A DNA stretch of 64,000 nt. It comes from Glandiceps talaboti (taxonomy: Eukaryota > Hemichordata > Enteropneusta > Spengelidae). The notes under the pieces are model-generated. The model was not told where the DNA came from and searched no databases. It saw only the letters and a list, made by a program, of their open reading frames with translations. The stretch covers positions 12,773,410 to 12,837,409 of the forward strand of contig NC_135556.1 in the NCBI RefSeq assembly GCF_964340395.1, given 5' to 3'. Positions 34,830 through 46,899 of the stretch are shown here, one piece after another. Numbering within the stretch: the first letter of the stretch is position 1; each line of letters begins with the position of its first letter. The position numbers and the translations under genes are program-made.

Positions 34830-35690
34830 ATCACCAGCAAACGGGTATCCCTGATTTATTCGGAATCTGACTGTAGCTTATTATACTACCGTTATCCCGT
34901 GCACTGTCACGTGTTTAGATGTACTCGCCTATAGTTCAATATTTATCATGATGGGTGAAGGCTTTCATATATCACGTGATTAATGTCTTCTACCGCACAG
35001 TTTAACCCCGTGTATTAACACGTGTAGTCGTCTGCGCTTCAATATTTCTGGAGGGATAAAAGACTTCCTTACATCACGTTGAGTTACCTGTGCGTTGCAG
35101 AATAAACACGACATGCCGTATTCCGTGGACGTACCTCTATACGTATAAAGTACTAGAGGTTATCGGCTTTGTAGCATCATCTTGTGCTACAAATGAATGA
35201 TATTGTGTCGTGAGGGAAATAATAAGCTTACATTGGAGCTTAGATCTTGGAGGGTCCATGATATTCCAAAATCTACGATGGGAATCGAAATCCTCATAAT
35301 CGCATATTAAAACTAAACTCTAGTACTGGGGTGGTCACTATCTCAGACCACTTCTGTAGTGGTCTGAGTCACGATTGAATGCAAAAAGGGTTTCATCAAG
35401 TGACCCTATATAAAATTAATGTAACGCTCTTCGTTCTCTCCGATCCGTTGTCATTAATTACAGCAATTTATTTTCCCTAATCAGAGTTTAATCTTACATT
35501 CCCTGGTTGGGGGAAAAGCTCGTGTGAAAGAAGTTCTTTGATTTAATAGGGATGGGAAAATATATGGTATAGTCTCAGATGTAGGTACAAGTGGCTAGCA
35601 GAACAAACAAGTAACAAACCTCAATATAAGTAGGAGGTAAATAGATAAATCGCGCCAAGCTCACTGCATCAGATTTAATCTGACTGATCC
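34830..35690. other. Non-coding, no recognisable gene
   Basis: Nothing supported. A small inverted repeat around 35335-35370 (GGTCACTATCTCAGACCACT / GTAGTGGTCTGAGT) is the only structure seen. Confidence 0.45.
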
Positions 35691-35724
35691 ATGTACCACT
35701 ACTTTTATGCACCATATCACCTCA

Positions 35725-36006
35725 TATTTGATATCATATATCATATATATCATATCATATCATATCATATCATATCATATCATATCATATCATATCATAT
35801 CATATCATATCATAACATATATATCATATCATATCATATCATATCATATATCATATCATATCATATCATATCATATCATATCATATCATATCATATCATA
35901 TCATATCATATCATATCATATATATCATATCATATATCATATCATATCATATCATATCATATCATATCATATCATATCATATTATATTATACATCATATC
36001 ATAACA
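35725..36006. repeat. (TATCA)n pentanucleotide microsatellite, about 280 bp
   Basis: More than 50 units of CATAT/TATCA, interrupted by a few ATAT and AACAT variants. Long open frames across it are repeat readings, not genes. Confidence 0.97.
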
Positions 36007-36398
36007 TAAACCAGACTGGAGTTGGTCACTAACAACAACAGAAAAATTCCATCAAATAATCGATATTACTTTATGTAATTCAAAACAACATTGACAAAGT
36101 CTGTGTTTGTAACTCGACACATTTTTTAGCAAAGGGTCTTGTCTGAATACGTACACATGGCCATATTAATAGTCCTCACGATGTAGACCTGATTCACACC
36201 TTCATTGCGTCACTGTCTGCTCACACGCCTACACTACTGTACTCGCTCATATTGTATAGTCTCCCAGGTCGATGAAATGACCCCCCATGGAATAAACTGA
36301 CAGATAGGCTTGTTGACACCTTTGAACGCTACTCTAGGAGGCATTTTGACACCATAAACATTGGATTCGTAATTATAACTTGGTGCGGACTATTAAAC

Positions 36399-36399
<1 letters not shown>

Positions 36400-36429
<30 letters not shown>

Positions 36430-36480
36430 TGTATGTATGTATGTATGTATGTATGTATGTATGTATGTATGTACAGGTGT

Positions 36481-36519
<39 letters not shown>

Positions 36520-36531
36520 CGTGTGTGTGTG
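36400..36531. repeat. Compound (ATGT)n-(GT)n microsatellite
   Basis: About 18 ATGT units (36400-36472), then GT/GC dinucleotides to 36531. A region of alternating purine-pyrimidine (GCGCGCGCGCGT) lies within. Confidence 0.95.
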
Positions 36532-36534
36532 CTG

Positions 36535-38010
36535 GTAACAGCTAAAATACATTACACTTCTACAACGGGAATACATTACACTCAACATTAATAGTACGCA
36601 CCATCTTTGTTGAACATAAAAATTAGCTAAAACACGTTTCAACCTTTGCATATATAATTCCCCTTGTCTTTTTAATAAGAAATCAAAATAACTAAGAATC
36701 ACAATTTTGAACAAAGTTTCAGAACCGAGTATCAGGACACCCAGCATTTAAAAATATTTAATATGTCATTTGCAGATAGCAAAGATAGCCATCTTACATG
36801 ATAGAATTTGATACTAGTATCTAAATAACCATGGTAACAGGTCAATTATCTTATACGTATCTGCCCGAGTCTTCTTTTTCAGTGTGGGTCGTTTGATTCA
36901 AATATATAGGTCTTTCGCCGAAAGTAGATTCGTCGGATTCCTATTAAGCTCGGAATTTGCCACATCAACTGGTATAACAGTTCACGTTTACACAGGGGAA
37001 AGAATCAAAATCTCGTGAAGTTGACGACAAATATGCAGAGAAAACAAAAGAAATAACTGGGCTTTCGAAAGGAGCACGACACCTGATATACCGACCGCAG
37101 ATCGATATGTTTGCTCGACGTCAAAACCTTTTTACAAGGGGGTTGGGCAGAGTGGTGGCCAGTTAAAGTACGTCCTGGGTATATTATATAGTATAGAACG
37201 ACACTAGAGAACGTGTGGTGAGAGCATGCATCGTCTTTTTTTTTAAAAAATCCGGCGCTGTTAAAACCATCTTCTACACACGTGCAGTATTCAAAACATA
37301 TTAGGAAGAGACGACGAATGAAGCCAGACTATGCCAATGGTTATGGTAATGGGAAGAAACGAACTTAAAATAAGTCGCTGTAGGCTAGCATTAACCGGAA
37401 AAACGCTCTTTTCGGATGACTCTCGAATCGATCCAAAATAAAAATATACACTTATCTCCTTTTAACTACCATAATGCACCAAATTATCGTCAGATTTGTT
37501 GGCTTTCGAGTCAACTTCTATCATAATGTCAGCATGATTTATCTCAAATTTCTATAATGCATTTTTTCTTCAATCAGATATTCGGAATAATAACTCCATA
37601 AATACGACAGCGTTTAAATTAATAAGCTCGCTGAAAGTTACGGAATTAGAAACGTAAATACTTTTATTACACGTCGCCATCTTCACTCCACTCAGGGTAA
37701 TTGACCTTTGAAATGAAAATGATAACTGCTATGTTGCTGTATGTGAAATAAAACCTGTCTTTAAGAATAATATATAAGATTTGCCAAGTAATTTGATACC
37801 AAGATAACACATGTGCAAATATATAAGACCCCATTTGGGATGTAGCATTACGCTCGACTTTGCCTACAAATCACGCGTTCATGCACGTGATGTACAATGT
37901 AGTCTGTTTACGGGGTGAGTATGAATATGTGATGCTGGATATTAAAGTACCCATTGATATGGATGCTCACGTGCTAATACACGAGCTGATGGGGAGGTAA
38001 AGTGTATCAC
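36535..38010. other. Non-coding, no recognisable gene
   Basis: Unique AT-rich sequence with only short open frames. No repeat or RNA gene recognised. Confidence 0.45.
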
Positions 38011-38019
38011 AGTTTAGTC

Positions 38020-38215
38020 TACGTGTAGTGTAGTGTAGCGTAGTTTAGAGTTGTGTAATGTAGTGTTGCGTAGTGTAGTGCATTGTTGTGCTGTGCTGCG
38101 CTGTGAAGTTAGGTGAAGTGCATTTTTTTGTCGTGTCGTGTCTTGTCGTGTTGTGTTGTGTGGTATTGTGTGGTGTGGTGTTGTGTTGTGTTGTGTTGTG
38201 TTGTGTTGTGTTGTG
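38020..38215. repeat. Degenerate (TGTAG/TGTTG)n repeat
   Basis: Pentanucleotide-like GTGTAGTGTAGCGTAGT, grading into GTGTTGTGTTGTGTTG. The minus frame 38274-38014 is a reading of it. Confidence 0.85.
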
Positions 38216-39016
38216 GAGTTTGGTAACGACACAGAAATTGATGTTAAGAACATAACAACTTGAAAACGGGACATTGTTTTGATGTTGAAGCCAAGTGAAA
38301 TTTAATGTCCTTTTCGCAAAACCATCGCCTCATCTCGACCTCATGAACAACGGGCGAACACATGTCGTCTTTAAGTTCCCATTCATAGCAAACTCTATCG
38401 GCTCTCATGTCTACTATTAGCAAATATGGAAATAATCTAATAAGTGTAGGTTGTTCATTCATGTCACCAGATATTGAGAACGGTTCGCTCATTATTAAAC
38501 AAATTATATCTCGACCAGAATAGTGTCCAATTTGGTTATTTTTTATGTATTGATTACATTGTATAAAGGTTTCCATCTTCCTTTGTTTAACCTTGGAGTT
38601 TTTAGAGAGATCGCACGATGTAATAAAGGTTGCTAAAAATGACTTCCGTGTGCCCGGAAGCACAGAGAAATACTGTTACACCTGAGATAAATAAATTGGC
38701 CTTGTCTTTGTTAGTCTTTAATTTTAGATAACGACACTCAGTTATCACCGTCTTTGGGTATGCTAACTGAAGTTTAACTTATTTTAATGTTATCGGGGAA
38801 AAAATAAACTGTGATGTTGCTTACCAATTTAAAGCAATGAAATGTTAATACAATCGTTCCCCCCTCGCCTTGAACGGAAACATGATTTTAGCATATGTAC
38901 TAGCAAAACAGAGTGACTATAGAGTTTCAATTAGGCAGCAGGGTGTTTTTTTCGTTACAGTTACATAAAACAAAATACAGACACTGATAGCGTGCAAACA
39001 TACAAAATGATAAATT

Positions 39017-39109
39017 TTATCTCACTGTGAACAATAAGCAACATCACTGTCATATGAAACAAGGAAGACTCAAACATAGAACTGTTTATTTGTGTTCACA
39101 GTGAGATAA
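39017..39109. repeat. 93-bp hairpin with perfect 17-bp arms
   Basis: TTATCTCACTGTGAACA (39017-39033) is the exact reverse complement of 39093-39109. The loop is 59 bases. It lies 20 bases before the fold-back element that starts at 39130, and both carry a CACAGTGAG motif. Confidence 0.6.
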
Positions 39110-39129
39110 CGTGCCATCAGCACTTATAT

Positions 39130-39549
39130 CACAGTGAGCTCAGGCTCAGTTAGTTTTATTTACAAATAAAAAACAAACACGTAAACAAACAAAACACTAT
39201 CAAATAAATAAGCAAGTAAACAAACAAACAAACTAACAAACAAAAACAAAGAAATAAACCGATAAATGAGTTGATAAATACACGAGTAAACAGCAACAAA
39301 CAAACAAACACTACCCCTCAAATAGTCACCAATGGAGATGACTGTGGGGGGTAGTGTTTGTTTGTGTGTGTGTGTGTTTGTTTGTTTGTTTGTTTATTGT
39401 TGTTTATTCATGTATTTATCTACTTATTTATTGGTTTATTGTTTATGCTTGTTTGTTTGTTTACTTGTTTATTTATTTGATTGTGTTTTGTTTGTTTACT
39501 TGTTTGTTTGTATTTGTAAACAAAAGTAACTGAGCCTGATCTCCCTGTG
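39130..39549. mobile_element. Fold-back element, copy 1
   Basis: 420 bp. It starts CACAGTGAGCTCAGGCTCAG and ends with the near reverse complement (ACTGAGCCTGATCTCCCTGTG region). The arms consist mainly of AAAC-type short repeats on the left and GTTT-type on the right, meeting around 39335-39350, so almost the whole element can fold on itself. It is flanked by the 7-base repeat CTTATAT (39123-39129 and 39550-39556). A second family member is at 42715-43097. No transposase. Confidence 0.75.
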
Positions 39550-39594
39550 CTTATATTTTGTTTGTGTCATTCATACCGAATTTTGTGTGAGATG

Positions 39595-41030
39595 TAAAAA
39601 ATCACCATGCCGCCCAATAGAAACTCTATAGTCTCTCTGGTTTGGTAGTAAAAAACACCATGCCGCCCAATGGAAACTCTATAGTCTCTCTGGTTTGGTA
39701 GTGAAAAACACCATGCCGCCCAATGGAAACTCTATAGTCTCTCTGGTTTGGTAGTGAAAAACACCATGCCGCCCAATAGAAACTCTATAGTCTCTCTGGT
39801 TTGGTAGTGAAAAACACCATGCCGCCCAATGGAAACTCTATAGTCTCTCTGGTTTGGTAGTGAAAAACACCATGCCGCCCAATAGAAACTCTATAGTCTC
39901 TCTGGTTTGGTAGTAAAAATCACCATGCCGCCCAATGGAAACTCTATAGTCTCTCTGGTTTGATAGTAAAAAACACCATGCCGCCCAATGGAAACTCTAT
40001 AGTCTCTCTGGTTTGGTAGTGAAAAACACCATGCCGCCCAATGGAAACTCTATAGTCTCTCTGGTTTGGTAGTGAAAAACACCATGCCGCCCAATGGAAA
40101 CTCTATAGTCTCTCTGGTTTGGTAGTGAAAAACACCATGCCGCCCAATGGAAACTCTATAGTCTCTCTGGTTTGGTAGTGAAAAAATCACCATGCCGCCC
40201 AATAGAAACTCTATAGTCTCTCTGGTTTGGTAGTGAAAAACACCATGCCACCCAATAGAAACTCTATAGTCTCTCTGGTTTGGTAGTGAAAAACACCATG
40301 CCGCCCAATAGAAACTCTATAGTCTCTCTGGTTTGGAAGTGAAAAACACCATGCCGCCCAATGGAAACTCTATAGTCTCTCTGGTTTGGTAGTAAAAAAT
40401 CACCATGCCACCCAATAGAAACTCTATAGTCTCTCTGGTTTGGTAGTGAAAAACACCATGCCGCCCAATAGAAACTCTATAGTCTCTCTGGTTTGGTAGT
40501 GAAAAACACCATGCCACCCAATAGAAACTCTATAGTCTCTCTGGTTTGGTAGTCAAAAACACCATGCCACCCAATAGAAACTCTATAGTCTCTCTGGTTT
40601 GGTAGTAAAATCACCATGCCGCCCAATGGAAACTCTATAGTCTCTCTGGTTTGGTAGTGAAAGACACCATGCCGCCCAATAGAAACTCTATAGTCTCTCT
40701 GGTTTGGTAGTGAAAAACACCATGCCACCCAATAGAAACTCTATAGTCTCTCTGGTTTGGTAGTGAAAAACACCATGCCACCCAATGGAAACTCTATAGT
40801 CTCTCTGGTTTGGTAGTGAAAGACACCATGCCGCCCAATAGAAACTCTATAGTCTCTCTGGTTTGATAGTAAAAAACACCATGCCGCCCAATGGAAACTC
40901 TATAGTCTCTCTGGTTTGGTAGTGAAAAACACCATGCCACCCAATAGAAACTCTATAGTCTCTCTGGTTTGGTAGTGAAAAACACCATGCCACCCAATAG
41001 AAACTCTATAGTCTCTCTGGTTTGGTAGTA
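39595..41030. repeat. Minisatellite, 53-bp unit, about 27 copies
   Basis: Unit: GTGAAAAACACCATGCCGCC, CAATGGAAACTCTATAGTCT, CTCTGGTTTGGTA. Variation is almost confined to three places: the A run after GT (sometimes ATC), G/A in GCCRCCC and G/A in AATRGA. The array starts about 45 bases after the fold-back element ends. 53 is not a multiple of three, and minus-strand open frames across it (40317-40517 and 40477-40728) are repeat readings. Confidence 0.97.
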
Positions 41031-41034
41031 TTAG

Positions 41035-42125
41035 CCAAGGGATGTATTTACGTTGTTGCATTCTCTGAAGCTACTACTAAAATAATAATACATCAACTAG
41101 GTACCAACATTAGGAACCCCTTTATGATTATAAAACTAGTGGTACTGAACGAAATGTGTACAGGTAGAGAGGTAAAATTTATTTGTCATGAGTAGAAAAT
41201 TAGTCTAGCATACCACAAAATGCAGTACAAGTATTTCCTGTTGGTTGTATGTTGATCCAAGGATGTCAACTTATTATTTTGAAGTGACTTAATTGAAAAA
41301 AGTTCTAATTGTGACAACCGTCCAAATTAACACATCTGGTTAATTACACTAATTTTTATACATAAATTAGAGTATTAAAACACAGTACTGTTCAGCATCA
41401 TGGTGATAAATGTATTTTGTATAAACATTTATCACCATTTTACTTAACTTTAATTTGTACATTCAAATTCATGTATGCAAATTAATGTCATTAATATGTA
41501 CGATATTTATCAAACCCTTATCTCTTGAAGACGCAAAACATAAAGGATGTGTGTACCACGTTTCAAGCTAGCAATGTTTGAAGAAAAATGCTATCAAAAA
41601 GGGGGCAAATGTCCACGTTGTTCACATGTCGATACTTCGTGCATGATCACATGGTCGATGTAGAATTTAATATCAATAAAGAGATACATAATGTCGGTTG
41701 TGTCATGTGTATTGGCATGTGACTTTAAGAACACCCATCGTTCTGTTATCATTCCAAATACAACGAACTGTATTTATCGTCGTCATAAAATTCAGTCTCA
41801 TCCGGAATTATCTCAGTCATTGACAAATTGGATCGTGGGTAAAGATTTACTGTAATCACCCTCATAATTAATCACAAACCAACCATGACTCAATAATGAT
41901 TCATCGTATAAAATACGGACATTTCAACATCTGACTATATTTTCGGAACCTTTGCGAGTTATTTTTATCAATATCGGTAAAGATAAAACAATATTCTGAA
42001 AGGAATTTCGTGATATACTTATTTATCTTTATATTTAGATTCATCAAAGTGGTTGTTATTTCTTTACATCCGTTTTGACTCCTTTTCTGCATCAGCAAAT
42101 GTTAAACCCTTTGTATCCGATTAGT
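41035..42125. other. Non-coding, no recognisable gene
   Basis: Unique AT-rich sequence. Only short open frames and a weak inverted repeat (CATGGTGATAAATG against CATTTATCACCAT at about 41399-41438). Confidence 0.45.
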
Positions 42126-42129
42126 GTAG

Positions 42130-42400
42130 TCAGGGCCAGGGCCATTGCCCCCCCCCTACCACTATGTTAGGTTCAGGGTCATTTACCATACCACTACGTT
42201 AGGGTCGGGCTATTGACCCTACTACTATGTTTGGTTCAGGGTCATTTACCCTCCACTATGTTAGATTCAGGGTGGTCATTTACCCTACCACTATGTTCGG
42301 TTTAGGGTCATTTACCCTACCACTATGTTAGATTCATGGTCATTACTCTATCACTGTGTTAGATTCAGGGCCATTTACTATATCACTATGTTATAGGGTG
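42130..42400. repeat. Imperfect tandem repeat, about 34-38-bp unit
   Basis: About seven units of GGGTCATTTACCCTACCACT plus ATGTTAGATTCA, quite diverged from each other. Confidence 0.75.
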
Positions 42401-42417
42401 GGGGGGGGGGGCTATTG

Positions 42418-42543
42418 ACCATGTTCCGAGCCAGGGGTAATAAATTGTTCTGATCCGAGCCAAGGGTAATAAATTGTAAAGCGCTTTGAGCACGGTGTGG
42501 GAAAGCGCTATATAAGAACCGAACATTATTATTATTATTATTA
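42418..42543 (+). mobile_element. SINE 3' fragment
   Basis: Matches the 3' part of the SINE at 44475-44830: GATCCGAGCCARGGGTAATA, AAAGCGCTTTGAG, then GCGCTATATAAGAACC and an (ATT)n tail. The GAGCCA-GGGTAATAAATTGT block is present twice. The tRNA-like head is missing. Confidence 0.6.
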
Positions 42544-42714
42544 TGTGTTAACAAGAAGTCTAGCCCACCACATTCCATGGTCCTGATAATACAACAGCAT
42601 GAAATGGGGGCAAACGTAACATCACACAACAGAGTTGCAGTTCAAAGGCATCTTACTTGTTGACACAAAAAGAAAAACTCTCCTTCGTTGCAATTATTCT
42701 ATTTTTAGCCCAAC

Positions 42715-43097
42715 CACAGGGTGCTCAGGCTCATTTAGTTCTGTTTACAAATATAAACAAAACAAAATAAACATACAAGTAAACACACAAACAAAATAAC
42801 CTGACAAATGAGTAGATACATACATGAGTAAACGACAACAAACCAACGAACGACCAAACACTGCCCCCCCCCCCCCCCAATGGTCACATATGGAAATAAC
42901 CCATTTCCATATGTGACCATTTCGGGGGGGGGGGGGCAGTGTTTAGTTGTTCGTTGGTTTGTTGTCGTTTACTCATGTATGTATCTACTCATTTGTCAGT
43001 TTATTTTGTTTGTTTACTTGTTTGTTTGTTTTTGTTTGTTTGTGTACTTGTATGTTTATATTTGTAAACAAAACTAAATGAGCCTGAGCACCCTGTG
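42715..43097. mobile_element. Fold-back element, copy 2
   Basis: 383 bp, near-perfect palindrome. It starts CACAGGGTGCTCAGGCTCAT and ends with the reverse complement (…GAGCACCCTGTG). The apex is ACATATGGAAATAACC / CATTTCCATATGT, and C and G runs (42865-42880; 42924-42936) face each other just outside it. Same family as 39130-39549. The flanks show no clear duplication. Confidence 0.75.
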
Positions 43098-44204
43098 CTC
43101 TGGCTTGCGAGAATCCGTAAAAGTGATGTTATCGAGAAAGATAAACAACCCCAAAAGGCTTTGATCACAAGTGTATATATGCTGCACAGTCTTCTAGTGA
43201 AAGCTCCATTTTTTTGCGCTGCGTGGGTTTCGTTAAGGATTCAATTATTTTATTGTATACCCAGTATGTGTACTGTGATTAAACGAATGAAGCGGAAACT
43301 GGAGATGTTTAAAAAAAATTTCTTCTGGCAGTGCACAAAATTGTAAATTCACATCTATTTTGAGTTTGAATTTTTGATTTACGGCAGAATTGCTGAGCAC
43401 TTGGAAAGACAGTAAAATTCTTTACCTAAAGTAATAAAATGCTTGTACAAATCTCTTGTCTGGAAAGTCATAACAGAAGAAGGTTCAACTCGTCCTTCAA
43501 AATACAACAGGCAAACTGAGATAGCAGATATAACAACACAATGTCTATAATTAGATTAATTCAATGTACAGTTGTGGGTTTTATGCAAGCAACAAAATGG
43601 CCAAGTCATTTAAAGATTCAGATAATTGTGAAATAATCGACTTTCTAATTGTATCCGGTATGGGTAAATCGTTTTACATTGTTTTGACACCTTTTTAGTA
43701 AATGAGTGTGTCTGTTCTGAGTACAGATCCTAGTGGCTATTACACTATTTCATGTTTTGAGACAGTAGGTTGAAATACAGAAAACAACTTTCATCTACAC
43801 AACGTGTACAGGCGTGTTTTGAAACTTAAAATTCTATATAATTGTTTTTCAATGTTTCAATCCGAATTTGAAGATTTGTATACCTTAACTCATCAATCTC
43901 ATGGATTATCATCTGTAAAGGTGCGATCATCGATTAATGCAATAAAAATTCTGTCTCGGCGTGAAAATGAACACGGGGGAGGGGGGGGGGGGGCTTCTAC
44001 AGCCGTATAGTTAACAACCCACCGTGCTGCAACACCTTTGATTCAGGGTGGCGTGTATAACTCATGGACATAAATTTCGATTACAACGTCGAGTCATTCA
44101 CTCTTCCATAAGATGTAATATTATTGGTGAGAAAAATAACCATTTTGCAGTTAGAGGCTTATTTCTGCCATGCTTTTACTAGTAGTAAACTACCACTGTA
44201 TGAC

Positions 44205-44263
44205 ATTCATTCATTCATTCATTCATTCATTCATTCATTCATTCATTCATTCATTCATTCATT
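44205..44263. repeat. (ATTC)n microsatellite
   Basis: About 14 tetranucleotide units. The same motif on the other strand recurs at 54029-54073. Confidence 0.95.
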
Positions 44264-44474
44264 GCCAATTTCAAAGTAACAGTATACATAATAATGGTAA
44301 AATGATAACGGTTTAAATAATAGAGCCTTTAGTAATTACAAGGGGGGGGGGGTCTAGCTCTGGATGTACTATGCTTCGGCGTTTTGAAACCCCGTGGCGT
44401 ATACATCCAGAGCTAGAGGAAATCAGGGCTGTTGCATAAAATATGACCCTCCCCCTATTCTGGTGGAGTCATGA

Positions 44475-44830
44475 TGGGTCATGAATAGTTAGCGCGACCC
44501 GTTTGGAATCTACAGGTTGCAGGTTCGAGCCCTATCGCTGCCTGCTGTTTGTTTCTGAGTGGCTAAAGTCCTTGGGCAAGATTTGAACCACGACTGTGCC
44601 TCAGTCAACCCAACTGTATAATTGGGGACCTGGTAGGATGTAGGTTGTAATGTGAAGGCTTTAATCCTATGCGCTGGAATGGCTGCAATGGATTGTATGC
44701 TCCCCGGGGAGTTGAGGAAGACTAAAGGGCCGTTGTGCCGTTCTGATCCGAGCCAGGGGTAATAATTGTAAAGCGCTTTGAGAACGGGAAAGTGCTAAGA
44801 ACCCAACATTATTATCATTATCATTATTCT
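44475..44830 (+). mobile_element. tRNA-derived SINE
   Basis: The head contains a perfect pol III box B, GGTTCGAGCCC (44522-44532), after a weak box A-like TAGCGCGACCCGTTTGG. The body carries the CCTTGGGCAAGATTTGAACC block common to several invertebrate SINE families, GTATGCTCCCCGGGGAGTTG, then AAAGCGCTTTGAG. It ends in an (ATTATC/ATT)n tail. The tail resembles the 3' end of CR1/L2-type LINEs, the usual source of the moving machinery. The copy is decayed and not a functional tRNA. Confidence 0.75.
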
Positions 44831-44834
44831 GTGG

Positions 44835-45518
44835 TGCTAAAAAGTTACCCTCCCTCACTTTCCTTTCTCTATCAAATATGACCCTCCCCTTGTTAACAAC
44901 ACATGTTGTATAAGCGAAATGTGACGGTGACACAGAGGAAATGACGTCAACAAATAATCAGGCTGTGGGACTAATGAACGACCGTAGCCTACTGAGTAAC
45001 TTCAAAAGATACACCATACTATGCAATACGAGAGTACTTGACGCAATTTTACATCTCAAAATTCGAAGCTGGAAGAAAAGCTACCCGTTTGCCAAATTGT
45101 TAACGCCAATTTCCACAAATTGCAATTTTCCAGACTGTGATGTTATTTTCATTAGGAATGCCATAACAGCCTGTGCGAACTAATCGGGAGATTAAGATGT
45201 ATTTTGATGAAGAAATACCGCAGATGCAGTCAACTCGATGTATTCTGGGAATCCGGAGGAAGTAAACCTAGCAGGCCTAAATACACCCCTAATAGTGGAA
45301 TGCTTGGCTTGTGAAAGGATGTAGTTCTTCTGCGAAGTATTAAAGTGCCAAAAGAAAGAAAGAAAGAAAAATTATATATACACAAATCACACTTAAGCCA
45401 TAGAAAAAGATAGTGTGGTCTCCGATAACCCAACCGACCCTGGTTTAAGCCGCCGACCCTAAACATTTTTTGCATGCAAAATCATGATAAATTTACATGT
45501 TGTGTATGCCTTAATACC

Positions 45519-45577
<59 letters not shown>

Positions 45578-46680
45578 TGTATATATATATATATATACAT
45601 ATAATTTCATTCTTCTTTCGCCAAGTAGAGTGCTCGATCACCTTGGAGAGCTATCATACATAAAAATGAAAGAAGTCTCCAAGTAGATTTTCTTGCCAAA
45701 GTATCTTTGGTTACTTTTTGTGTGTGTAAAAATCACATTGCAGAGAGAAACGATGTCATTTCAGACTATAACAGCACAGTCTGTATATTGTGTTTGTCTA
45801 CTTCTGAGTCAAATATTTGTCTTCATTTACTTCTTTTACACCTCATCGAATCTTACGGAAGTATTGTGACCAACGAGTATCTTGTCTTTGGGTTGAAGGG
45901 ATCAAAAAATAAAATGTAAAAATAAAATAAAATCCCGACATACATACCCTATTTCCTGAAGTCACGTTATCGGAAACAAACATTTTTTTAATTTTAGTTT
46001 GGCCTTAGTAGGCGGTGCGGTGATCTCAACGTCTGAGTACACGTGCATGACTGTATGTGAAAGGCACGTGTATTGTCGCATGTGACCTGGATCTTAGATA
46101 TTTTGTTCGACTTGAAAGCAATACTTGAAAACTATTACGATGGTGTACGTAGTCATACTACGCTTTCGGCTAAATTTAGAACAAAAATGAAATTTCAACC
46201 ATGATAGGAGTGTCACAGATATTGCGACAGAAATAGTGTCTAAATAGAAAATTACGAATGAAAACATTCTGATTGCAGGATTTAGGATCAGCATACTGAC
46301 ACATGTATTGTTGAAATTAGACGACCAAGCTTACGTTTTTACAATAGTGGAGGTATATTATGCCCATGTCGTTCATTATCATCACTACCAATAATCTAGT
46401 TTGTATGTAACACAACAATTTAGACCAACACGACAAAAAAAGTGTCTTGGATTTTACAATTTTGAAAGGATCAAAGATCGATGCAATCGACGATATCGAT
46501 ATATAGTCTTCGCAGAATCGGGGCTTTCTGGTCATGGCTGACGTTACTTTTACGGTAAAAACGTTGAAATGTCATCTCGACCAATCAAATCACAATACGG
46601 CCCGGGTACAAATGTATAAGTATATGCGAGTGGTAGGAGTAGCCTTAAGTATATGTTTACACCCCACTAGATCATGTGGT
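44835..46680. other. Non-coding with (AC)n tract
   Basis: Open frames at 44941-45183 and 45707-45919 have no recognisable family. An (AC)n microsatellite runs 45521-45572, followed by a TA run. A fragment of the unit A inverted-repeat family lies at about 45410-45475. Confidence 0.5.
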
Positions 46681-46761
46681 AAAGTAACGTTAGCAAAAAT
46701 TATGAATTCAGAAGGCATCACATTCGAGGTTCCCGAGGTTAAGTAACGTTCACAAAAAAAC

Positions 46762-46769
46762 TATAAATA
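46762..46769 (+). promoter_or_regulatory. TATA box of the small PH-domain gene
   Basis: TATAAATA, 131 bases before the ATG at 46900, would place initiation near 46790. The box lies in the second of two imperfect direct repeats (about 46683-46718 and 46741-46778, both with AAGTAACGTT and AGAAGGCA). The first copy lacks the TATA sequence. The role is inferred from position and sequence. Confidence 0.45.
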
Positions 46770-46899
46770 TAGAAGGCAGGCCACGTTGAATCACATCTGA
46801 CACCACACGCTTACGAGTAACAAGGCACTCTCAGCAATATCATCGACATCTATTCCGACTACGCTCCTCTGAACATTACGCCAGTAATATCGCCACAAG

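Noticed and set aside
35691-36032. Long open frames across the TATCA repeat
   Set aside because: A five-base repeat without stop codons reads open in any frame; no gene is implied.
38244-38663. 139-residue minus frame
   Set aside because: Read for transposase, nuclease and receptor motifs and found none. No splice context or homologous features, so treated as chance.
39595-41030. Minisatellite as a CRISPR array
   Set aside because: Units are contiguous with no unique spacers, no cas genes are present, and the surroundings are plainly eukaryotic.
44522-44532. Functional tRNA gene at the box B
   Set aside because: Box A is poor, no cloverleaf can be completed, and the sequence continues into a SINE body with an ATT tail.
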